Shown: in pieces, positions 5,655-12,546 of the stretch
Layout of the letters: the number at the start of each line of letters is the position of its first letter
How positions within the stretch are numbered: the stretch's first letter is position 1
DNA from: Planctomycetota bacterium
Lineage (GTDB): Bacteria; Planctomycetota; UBA1135; GCA-002686595
Assembly (NCBI GenBank): GCA_029259675.1
Contig: JAJDES010000516.1
Span: 1 to 17,744 of the forward strand
Reading direction: 5' to 3'
DNA: 17,744 bases
Made by a program: the position numbers and the translations under genes
The notes under the pieces: generated by a model
What the model was told of the DNA's origin: nothing
The model's database searches: none
Seen by the model: only the letters and a program-made list of their open reading frames with translations

Positions 5655-8138
5655 ATGGAGCGTCGTGACGAAAGCAAGGCTGCGGACCAAGGCAGCATTT
5701 TGGCCCTTGGACTTTGGATCGGACTCGCCCTCTTCTTGGGTCGAGCTTCCATGGTCTTCTCCATTGATCACCTGGCGCACGGGATCGACTTGCGCTCAAG
5801 TTTGTGGCGCCTCGCTCAGTTGTTGCCGAAGCTGAGCGCCATGGGAGTGGTGGCCGGACTTGCGGCGGCTCTTGTGGCCGCACGGGCGGGCGGTAGTTGG
5901 AGTTTGGCTTCCCGCAACGATCCGAACCGCCCCGCAGCAACACGTTCAAAGGCGACCCTTTTCCTCGGCTGGATCCTGCTGGCCGGACTGTTCGTGCTGT
6001 TTGTTTCGGGTCTAGGCATGGATCAGGAAGCGCGCGTGCCGGGCACGGACACGGACAATGGAATACGAGCCTGGATTGCCATAGCCGTGCTCGGCGTTGT
6101 GGCTGCAGCGCTGATCCTGCTGGCTGCAGCCAAAGCCGGCGGCGGACTCTTCGGTGTGTGCTGCGGTTCTCACAAAGCTGCGCTGGCCCCGTTGTTGCTG
6201 ATCGCCTTAGCCTTCGGCGGCGTGCACTTCGGCCTCGCGGGCGATCCGCCACTGATGGAAGTGCGCGAGATCTCGCGAGCGCTGCTCGAAGGGGAGCCGA
6301 GTTGGGAAGTGGTTCGTTCCGTACCCGGCAACGAACCGACCGTGGGCGTCATCCTCCCGGTTGTCGATTGGCGTGTCGGCGGCGGAGAACGCCCCGCGCT
6401 CATCATGCCGCCCGGCAGCGAAGTCAGCTTTCGCGTAAGCCCCGACGATGGAGACGTGGTGCTGCGGACGGCGGCGGGCGCCGATCAGGGCAATATCCGC
6501 AACATCAAGCCCCGCTGGCCGCTGTTGGAATTCGGCTTTGAAGTACTTGTGAACGGCAAGGAGGTCTACAACGAAGTGCTGTTCATGGGGCGCAGTATGG
6601 ATGCCAACGAGAATTTCTGGCATCCGGTCGGCGGCGATGACGGCATTCCGCTGGGGCCCGATGACCTGGTTACCTTGCGGACGAGTTTGAACAACGAAGG
6701 TGCTAAGCGCGAAGTTTCCAGCAAGCCTTGGAGGATTGGATTCTCCAACCTTTTGCTCGAACGCAGGCGCCTTAGAACCCGGGAACATTCCAGCCCCAGC
6801 ACACCCAACATAATCTTGATCCTGCAGGACACCCAGCGCATGGATCGTTTGGGCTGCTACGGATACGAGCGAGCCACATCGCCCAATATCGATCGCTTGG
6901 CGGCGCGTGGAACTCTCTATGAAGAGTCCTACGCAACCTCAAGTTGGACCTGGCCCTCCACGGCGTCCGTGCTGAGCGGTTTGCTTTCGCCCAGTCACGG
7001 CGTCCTGGACGGAAGTTCCTGCTACTTGGCGCGCAGCGTGGCGATATTGCCGGAATCTCTACAGCAAAACGGGTACACAACCGTCTCCTTCTCCGGTAGT
7101 CCGCTGATCGTGCCCGACAAGAACTTTGACCAAGGATTCGAAATCTTCGACGGCAATGCAGCGAGTTTTCGTCGCTCCGACCTGTTGATGCCGACGGCTC
7201 TCGATTGGATTCGCATGAACGCGGGCACGCGCTTTTTCATGTACCTGCACTTGGTGGACACGCACGAACCGCACAGACCCCTGCCCGAAGCCGTCGAGAT
7301 GTTCATGGGCGAAAGGCCCGAGGGCCTTACCGACAAGTCCTTTGGTGAGTACACCTGGGAATTGCGCAAGGGGCGTGCAATGAACAAGGATGGCGAATGG
7401 GATAGCACGCTTGTAGCTCCGCCCGAGCACCAAGAGCACCTTTCGGATTTGTACGACGCCTGCGTTTACAGCGGAGATCATTACGTCGGTCGCCTGTTGG
7501 ATTTGGTCGAAGAGCTCGGCCTTGAAGGGGAAACGGTGATTGCCTTCACAAGCGATCATGGCGAAGAGTTTTTTGAGCACGGAATGCTCGAGCACAGTCA
7601 TTCGCTCTTCGGTGAGTTGGTGCGCGTGCCGTTGATCTTGGCCGGACCTGGAGTTCCGAGCGGCGTGCGTTCGCAAATCCCGGTTTCCAATCGCAACATT
7701 GCACCGACCTTGGCCGGCATAGGCGGTGTCCGCATACCAGGGCTGGACGACGGATTGAATTTGGCCGATCCTGCCGGCTTGGAGCGCAAACCCGTGTTCT
7801 TCAGCACCAACTTTGGATGGTGGAACAATTGGTATCGCACGCCCTTGCACGGCGTGCGGCAGGACGACTGGATCTTGCACTGGGCGCCGGAGGCCGGGGA
7901 TTGGGGGGCTGAGGAGCCGGAAGATGGCGGCCAGCGTCGGCTTTACAACATTGCGAACAATCCATGGGTGGAAGGTGAGCCTGCATCGGAAGAGGCCCGC
8001 AGTGCTGAAATGGAAAGCTTCCTGCGCACTTCCCTCAAAAGTTTTGAGGAACGGCGCACGAGCTACTCGGTGGAAGCGGGAGAAGAAACGATCGATATGC
8101 TCAAGGACATCGGCTACTTAGATAGCAGCGACAAGTAG
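5655..8138 (+). CDS. Membrane-anchored sulfatase/alkaline-phosphatase superfamily protein with five N-terminal helices, paralogue of the preceding gene
   Basis: 827 residues. Five predicted membrane helices (about 15-37, 54-76, 100-121, 138-160, 174-195) precede the same accessory domain (~200-372; compare MEVREISRALLEGEPSWEVV with the previous protein) and the hydrolase domain. Hydrolase motifs are NIILILQDTQRMDRLGCYGY (Asp392), SSWTWPSTASVLSG (429-442; Thr432 in the nucleophile slot), HLVDTHEPH and FTSDHGEEFFEHG (Asp634/His635). Five helices followed by an external Thr-nucleophile domain is also the layout of LtaS and EptA-type transferases, so transfer of a phospho-group to a lipid or glycan is a reasonable guess. 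That is inference, because the accessory domain is not part of those families. ATG 5655 is 9 bp after the previous stop in the same frame, implying tandem duplication and translational coupling. Confidence 0.85.
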   Translation: MERRDESKAADQGSILALGLWIGLALFLGRASMVFSIDHLAHGIDLRSSLWRLAQLLPKLSAMGVVAGLAAALVAARAGGSWSLASRNDPNRPAATRSKATLFLGWILLAGLFVLFVSGLGMDQEARVPGTDTDNGIRAWIAIAVLGVVAAALILLAAAKAGGGLFGVCCGSHKAALAPLLLIALAFGGVHFGLAGDPPLMEVREISRALLEGEPSWEVVRSVPGNEPTVGVILPVVDWRVGGGERPALIMPPGSEVSFRVSPDDGDVVLRTAAGADQGNIRNIKPRWPLLEFGFEVLVNGKEVYNEVLFMGRSMDANENFWHPVGGDDGIPLGPDDLVTLRTSLNNEGAKREVSSKPWRIGFSNLLLERRRLRTREHSSPSTPNIILILQDTQRMDRLGCYGYERATSPNIDRLAARGTLYEESYATSSWTWPSTASVLSGLLSPSHGVLDGSSCYLARSVAILPESLQQNGYTTVSFSGSPLIVPDKNFDQGFEIFDGNAASFRRSDLLMPTALDWIRMNAGTRFFMYLHLVDTHEPHRPLPEAVEMFMGERPEGLTDKSFGEYTWELRKGRAMNKDGEWDSTLVAPPEHQEHLSDLYDACVYSGDHYVGRLLDLVEELGLEGETVIAFTSDHGEEFFEHGMLEHSHSLFGELVRVPLILAGPGVPSGVRSQIPVSNRNIAPTLAGIGGVRIPGLDDGLNLADPAGLERKPVFFSTNFGWWNNWYRTPLHGVRQDDWILHWAPEAGDWGAEEPEDGGQRRLYNIANNPWVEGEPASEEARSAEMESFLRTSLKSFEERRTSYSVEAGEETIDMLKDIGYLDSSDK

Positions 8139-8145
8139 CGACCCG

Positions 8146-9594
8146 GTGCGAACTCACGTGAAAAATTGGGCGCTGTTGTTCTTGATGAGCGTGTTCGCGA
8201 GCCTGTGCCGCGCGCAAAGCGAAGCGAGTGCCGAGCACAAGCCTGTCGCCAAGCCCAACTTCATCATTGTCCTCGCCGACGATTTGGGCTGGGGTGACTT
8301 GGCTTGTATGGGGCACCCGATAGCAAAGACTCCCCATTTGGATCGCTTTGCAGCCGAAGGAATGCGCTTCAATCAGTTCTATGCGGGAGCTCCGATTTGT
8401 TCCCCGTCGCGCGCGGCGTTGATCACCGGTCGTTCGGCCTACCGAGTTGGTGTTTACGATTTGGTGGGCAGCAACTCCGCGCAAGGAGGGCGAGCATTTC
8501 CGGTGGAAGAGCGCACTTTGGGGGAGATCTTGAAGTCTGCCGGCTACCGCACTTTTTTGGGCGGCAAGTGGCACCTTTCCCCTTCCGCCGCGGGAACCAT
8601 GCCCGCGCGCGAGCATGGTTTCGGAGGTAAGGATACGTTCAAAGCCAAGGCCGGCCAGCTGGTTGAAGAGTTGGAAACATGGTTGCACCTTACGCGCGGC
8701 TTGAGCGACGAAGCGCCGTTCTTTGCGTTCTTGTCTTTGCGGGAAGTGCATGAGCCCGTGGTCCGGTGGTCGACGCAGGAGCAACGCGAGCGCTACAGCC
8801 TTACGGATGCAAGCCGCATGTCCGAGCTTCCCAACGGGGGCATGCAAGAGCGGGAGACCGCGCGCCAAGGGAATCCGCGCAGTTACTTGGGGGCGATTTC
8901 AGCCATGGATGACGCCATGGGCGATTTGATCCGAGTGCTTGAAAAGCGCGGCTTGCGGGAAAATACAGTGGTTCTCTTCACCAGCGACAATGGGCCCGAA
9001 TCGAGCATGCCGAATTCCTTCGGTACGGCGGGTCCCTTGCGAGGAGCCAAGGGGACAGTATTCGAAGGTGGAATTCGCGTGCCGACTTTCATGCAGTGGC
9101 CCGGCAAAGTGAAGGGCGGCACGATTTCAGAGGAACCGTTGCACTTCGTGGATGTCTTGCCGACTTTTTGTGCGGCAGCGGGAGTGCAGCCGGAAGCTGG
9201 GATCCAGTTGGATGGAGAAAATTTCTTGCCGCTTCTCACCGGCGAATCGTTCAGGCGCCAAAGACCTCTGTACTGGAACTTGTGGCATGCGCGCGGCGGC
9301 TACCAAGTGGCGATGCGACGAGGCAAGTGGAAGATCTTGGCCGGTACCGGTCCGATCGATGACGAGAAAACGGTGATGGAACACATTCGCGAGGCTCCGT
9401 TTCAGGACTTTGCGCTATACGACTTGGAGGCGGATCCGACTGAAAGTCGTGAATTGTCCGCTGAATCTCCATCGGAGTTCGCGAGCATGAAGCAGGCATT
9501 GGAAGCCTTGCATCGAGAAATCGTGCAAGCGGGGCCGCAGGTCTATCTGGAAGATAGACGAGGCAAAGGTCGATCGCTTAACGAGGGCAAGTAG
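8146..9594 (+). CDS. Secreted arylsulfatase-type sulfatase, formylglycine (CSPSR) class
   Basis: 482 residues; it hydrolyses sulfate esters outside the cytoplasm, with the exact substrate unknown. A signal peptide ends near FASLCRA-QS (23/24). The family core is complete: LADDLGWGD with metal ligands Asp45/Asp46, CSPSR (85-89) in which Cys85 would become formylglycine, GGKWHL (Lys141, His143), His202 in VHEP, TSDNG (Asp281, Asn282) and RGAKGTVFEGGIRVP (Lys302). Length is typical of planctomycete S1 family sulfatases. There is no ATG at the 5' end: GTG 8146 is 7 bp after the previous stop and GTG 8158 is equally possible. No clear Shine-Dalgarno is visible, so translation may be coupled to the gene upstream. 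The activating enzyme (FGE or anSME) is not in this window. It differs clearly from the two Thr-type neighbours and is not their close paralogue. Confidence 0.9.
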   Translation: MRTHVKNWALLFLMSVFASLCRAQSEASAEHKPVAKPNFIIVLADDLGWGDLACMGHPIAKTPHLDRFAAEGMRFNQFYAGAPICSPSRAALITGRSAYRVGVYDLVGSNSAQGGRAFPVEERTLGEILKSAGYRTFLGGKWHLSPSAAGTMPAREHGFGGKDTFKAKAGQLVEELETWLHLTRGLSDEAPFFAFLSLREVHEPVVRWSTQEQRERYSLTDASRMSELPNGGMQERETARQGNPRSYLGAISAMDDAMGDLIRVLEKRGLRENTVVLFTSDNGPESSMPNSFGTAGPLRGAKGTVFEGGIRVPTFMQWPGKVKGGTISEEPLHFVDVLPTFCAAAGVQPEAGIQLDGENFLPLLTGESFRRQRPLYWNLWHARGGYQVAMRRGKWKILAGTGPIDDEKTVMEHIREAPFQDFALYDLEADPTESRELSAESPSEFASMKQALEALHREIVQAGPQVYLEDRRGKGRSLNEGK

Positions 9595-9728
9595 GTCGCG
9601 GCTTGCGGGGAACCGGCTTGGCCATGCCATTTGCACGAAAATTGGTCGCGTATCCTTCGGAGCGACAGGTACGAACTGCAGGCCCGGTGGCATGGTGCTT
9701 CGGATTGTAGTGCTCCGGATTTGTCAGA

Positions 9729-9743
9729 CCTTCACGTGAAAGG
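9729..9743. terminator. Palindrome between convergent genes
   Basis: The perfect 10-bp palindrome TTCACGTGAA (9731-9740) is flanked by CC and AGG, so CCTT and AAGG can also pair. It lies 8 bp past the stop of the minus-strand gene and in the 156-bp gap after the sulfatase. A bidirectional terminator is possible, but there is no T-run on either side. Confidence 0.22.
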
Positions 9744-9750
9744 CCGCGCC

Positions 9751-10602
9751 TTATTCCAGTGGGCAGCGAGTGGTCACCAATCCAATCAGGATGCGCAAGG
9801 AAATCGCCAAGTTGGGGCGCAACCCCCTACCGTCAGGGTTGAATGCGAGGTTGCTGCGCCCGTGTTGCATGGCACCCAAAATGGCTGCGTGTCGCCTCAA
9901 GAACAATGCGAGCAAACGCGCCCTCCAGGGCGGTAACAGTTTCGTGAGTGCCCAGCCGCGCTGGAGCCAGGGCAAAACGCAACGCGCTTCGTAGGCCATC
10001 AACTCGCGCAATTCGTCGGATCCCTCGCAGCGATTGATATCTTCCAAGCGGACGTTGAAGCGAGATAGATCTTCAATCGGTATCCAAAGCGTGCCCTTGC
10101 GCCAGTGGAATCCGAGTCGACTTAGGCGGCTGATCCACCAAATGCTCGCTCCAAGATTCTCCGCCAGCGCGTTGAGTCGATCGCTTGTGGTCTGCGCCAG
10201 AATTCCCGCCAGCAAGTGCGAAAAGGGTCCAATGCGACTGCGCGTGTGAGCTGTCAGTTCCTCTCGATTGCTGAAGCTGCCGGGTGCGTCCGCGATTGCA
10301 TTCAGGGCCGGGCGCAAAAGCATCGGATCGAGCGCGCGCCGACTCAGTACAGCGGTAAGCCCAATGGACAGTGGCGTGCGCTGCTCCCCGCCGGGTGCTG
10401 TTTGCAAGGATCTGGCCACCGCCTCGGGTTCGCCGCTCTCAGCGAGGATCCAGGCGGCCAAAAGGGGCGCTAACTCCAACTGAAGCCCGGAGCCGGCAGC
10501 GCCCAGCCAGCGGGTCACCGGATAGGCTTGATGCAGACGCGCGCGACAAAGTCGCAGGGCGGCATCCACGTCCAAGTGGGAGGGTGCGAGAAGTGCTTTC
10601 AT
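9751..10602 (-). CDS. Phytoene/squalene-synthase-like protein lacking the catalytic Asp motifs
   Basis: 283 residues, all-helical in composition. Residues 146-189 follow the trans-isoprenyl-diphosphate (head-to-head) synthase pattern: ...NLGASIWWISRL..., then WRKGTLWIPIEDLSRF, matching the family stretch NILRDVxED-RRGRxYLPxEDLxRF. The final helices around 211-252 (LLPPWRARLLALFLRRHAAIL) also fit. The two Asp of the second motif align with Arg162 and His166, and the first DDxxD motif has no equivalent near AAWILAESGE (49-58). As drawn it should not bind the Mg-diphosphate cluster, so a non-catalytic role is likely, as in the NDUFAF6 branch of the superfamily. The gene stands alone, convergent with the sulfatase and divergent from the cytochrome gene. 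No hopanoid or carotenoid genes are visible nearby. Family assignment is moderate. Confidence 0.65.
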   Translation of the reverse strand: MKALLAPSHLDVDAALRLCRARLHQAYPVTRWLGAAGSGLQLELAPLLAAWILAESGEPEAVARSLQTAPGGEQRTPLSIGLTAVLSRRALDPMLLRPALNAIADAPGSFSNREELTAHTRSRIGPFSHLLAGILAQTTSDRLNALAENLGASIWWISRLSRLGFHWRKGTLWIPIEDLSRFNVRLEDINRCEGSDELRELMAYEARCVLPWLQRGWALTKLLPPWRARLLALFLRRHAAILGAMQHGRSNLAFNPDGRGLRPNLAISLRILIGLVTTRCPLE

Positions 10603-10767
10603 GGCAGTGGCGTATCATGGGCTCCAGCCCCGCCGAAGGGAAAGTAGAGGACTGTGATCGAGGCTTTTGGAACTTCGCGAAACTGTTCTCGGGGTTAGCC
10701 CGGGCAGATTTCCCCAGCATCCTGAGTGCAATCGCGTACCCCTCCTCGGCCCGTCAAAACGAGCAAA

Positions 10768-10811
10768 CCCAAGCTGGGGCTGGCGCGTAGCTGCGCTGGG
10801 AGTAACTTGGG
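10768..10811. promoter_or_regulatory. Inverted repeat in the divergent promoter region
   Basis: CCCAAG (10768-10773) and CTTGGG (10806-10811) flank a GC-rich inner repeat (GCGC...GCGC), 18 bp before the cytochrome start. The 227-bp gap 10603-10829 separates divergent genes and must hold both promoters. I could not place convincing -35/-10 boxes, and there is no Shine-Dalgarno before 10830. Confidence 0.25.
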
Positions 10812-10829
10812 CCGCGCGCGATTCCTTTC

Positions 10830-11276
10830 ATGACACATTTGCACCGAATTCTTCTGATCGCTTGGGTAACTCTCAGCGCGACCGCTTGCGGCGACAGCCC
10901 TGACGAGCCGCTACTCGAGACGAAATCCGTGCAATACGCGGGTTCCGATTTGCTGCCGCACATGTATGACCTCGAGTTGGCTTTTCGGGCCATCGAGCCG
11001 AATTTGCGTCTGCCGGCTGCCTATGGGAAGGTTGCCGAGCATGCGCGCCGGATACTCGAAATCGCCGATGAACCGGCCTTTCTTAACTACACGGAGCGCC
11101 CATCCTTCCGTCACGATGCGGCTTTGTTTGAGGAAATGCGCTTGGGGTACAAGCGCTCTGCCGAACGCGCTTTGCGCGGCGCCAAAGCCGGGAACATCGA
11201 AGAACTTCGCTCTGGCTTCATCGGGCTCGATATGAGCTGCATCGCATGCCACAAGCGATTCAATCCCAACAAGTGA
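10830..11276 (+). CDS. Cytochrome c'-like (class II) haem lipoprotein
   Basis: 148 residues. The N-terminus is a lipoprotein signal (hydrophobic 7-19, Cys20 after SATA), so the protein is probably anchored outside the inner membrane. The remainder is helical and ends with CIACHKRF: Cys137, Cys140 and His141 form one covalent haem site very near the C-terminus, as in four-helix cytochrome c' proteins. It could carry electrons or bind small gases such as NO; the sequence does not decide which. The deoB gene starts 47 bp after its stop on the same strand, so co-transcription is possible, although a haem protein has no obvious part in nucleoside catabolism. ATG 10830 is the natural start because the signal sequence begins directly after it. 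Confidence 0.75.
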   Translation: MTHLHRILLIAWVTLSATACGDSPDEPLLETKSVQYAGSDLLPHMYDLELAFRAIEPNLRLPAAYGKVAEHARRILEIADEPAFLNYTERPSFRHDAALFEEMRLGYKRSAERALRGAKAGNIEELRSGFIGLDMSCIACHKRFNPNK

Positions 11277-11322
11277 GCTCGTTGCAACGGATGCGGCGGA
11301 ATCGCGCCGGCGCTTATTCAAC

Positions 11323-12546
11323 ATGATGCAGCGCCGGGTCTTCTTAATCGTTTTGGATTCACTGGGAGTCGGTGCACTTCCAGATGCGGAGGATTTCGGG
11401 GATACCGGTGCACACACGCTGGATCACATTGTTCGCGCGCGGGGATCCCAGGGCATCGCATTGCCGCATATGGTTGCGCTCGGATTGGGGCATATTGCCG
11501 GTGTGGATTCGCTTCCTCGAGTGAAGCGTCCGCGCGCCGCTTTCGGGCGTTGCGCCGAGCTTTCCCCCGGCAAGGATACGTCCACCGGGCATTGGGAGAT
11601 GATGGGATGTCCGGTCCAAGAGCGCTTTCCAACTTTTCCGAACGGGTTCCCGCCACAGATCATTGACGCGTTCTTGGCGCGTACCGGTTTGGAAGGCGTG
11701 CTTGAAAACCGGCCGGCCTCCGGCACGGAAGTGATCGATCGACTCGGAGCGGAGCACATTCGAAGCGGCTGGCCGATTGTTTACACCAGTGCTGACAGTG
11801 TGTTCCAAGTGGCCGCGCACGAGGAGCACTTCGGATTGAAGCGACTCTTGGATGTTTGCAGCATCGCGCGCGAACTACTCAACGAGTACGGAGTGGGACG
11901 CGTGATTGCGCGCCCCTTCGTGGGCGAGGTCGGACATTTTGAGCGCACCTACAACCGCCGCGATTTTTCGCTTGAGCCGCCGTCGGAAACGGTTCTGGAT
12001 CGACTCCTGCAAGCCGGCCGCGAGGTCATTGGTGTTGGCAAAATTGAAGACATCTTCGCCGCTCGCGGCTTGAGTCGTTCGATTCACACGGAGGGCAATG
12101 CGGACGGTGTTAGCAAGACCATCGAGTGCGCCGAGGAATTGGAGAGCGGATTGGTTTTTGTCAATCTCGTCGATTTCGACATGCTCTTCGGCCATCGGCG
12201 CAATGCGGAGGGCTACGCTGCGGCGCTTGAAGAGTTCGACCGGTGCTTGCCGCAATTGGAGTCGTGCTTGCGAGCGGATGACGTGGTCATGCTTACCGCC
12301 GATCACGGAAACGATCCGACATTCTCAGTCGGAACAGATCACACGCGCGAATACATCCCCGTTCTGGCCTTCGGGCCGCGGGTGCGCGCCGGCGCCGATC
12401 TCGGGACGCGTTCCAGCTTTGCTGACGTGGGCGCCACCGTTGAGGAACTCTTGGGCCTTGCACCCGAGGGGAGCGGGCAATCCTTTGCAACAGCTTTGAT
12501 GGGGGCATCGAATCCGGCCGGGCCGCAGCGAGGCGAACTCCAATGA
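11323..12546 (+). CDS. deoB: Phosphopentomutase
   Basis: DeoB interconverts ribose- or deoxyribose-1-phosphate and the 5-phosphate, linking nucleoside breakdown to the pentose phosphate pathway in the cytoplasm. The 407-residue length is normal for the family. Signature features are VFLIVLDSLGVGALPDA at the N-terminus (metal Asp12), GKDTSTGHWEMMG (83-95) with the phosphorylated Thr86, the DeoB-specific cap domain between about 100 and 215, VDFDMLFGHR (Asp286, His291), TADHGND (Asp327, His328) and DHTREY (339-344). Two ATG codons stand in tandem (11323 and 11326). Its stop overlaps the start of the nucleoside transporter by 4 bp (ATGA), so the two are translationally coupled. Confidence 0.95.
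   Translation: MMQRRVFLIVLDSLGVGALPDAEDFGDTGAHTLDHIVRARGSQGIALPHMVALGLGHIAGVDSLPRVKRPRAAFGRCAELSPGKDTSTGHWEMMGCPVQERFPTFPNGFPPQIIDAFLARTGLEGVLENRPASGTEVIDRLGAEHIRSGWPIVYTSADSVFQVAAHEEHFGLKRLLDVCSIARELLNEYGVGRVIARPFVGEVGHFERTYNRRDFSLEPPSETVLDRLLQAGREVIGVGKIEDIFAARGLSRSIHTEGNADGVSKTIECAEELESGLVFVNLVDFDMLFGHRRNAEGYAAALEEFDRCLPQLESCLRADDVVMLTADHGNDPTFSVGTDHTREYIPVLAFGPRVRAGADLGTRSSFADVGATVEELLGLAPEGSGQSFATALMGASNPAGPQRGELQ

Noticed and set aside
5539..6252. A 237-codon open frame on the minus strand opposite the second hydrolase
   Set aside because: Its translation is Arg/Pro/Ala-rich with no recognisable domain, while the plus strand encodes a clear protein with membrane helices. It is a GC-driven shadow.
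7059..7880. A 273-codon open frame on the minus strand
   Set aside because: It lies opposite the conserved catalytic domain of the second hydrolase and has no motif of its own.
3525..8138. Calling both Thr-type proteins ordinary sulfatases
   Set aside because: The Cys and Arg of C-x-P-S-R are both replaced, so formylglycine cannot be made. Superfamily membership is clear but sulfatase activity is not.
8101..8868. A 255-codon open frame on the minus strand
   Set aside because: It is antisense to the conserved sulfatase core and has no family features.
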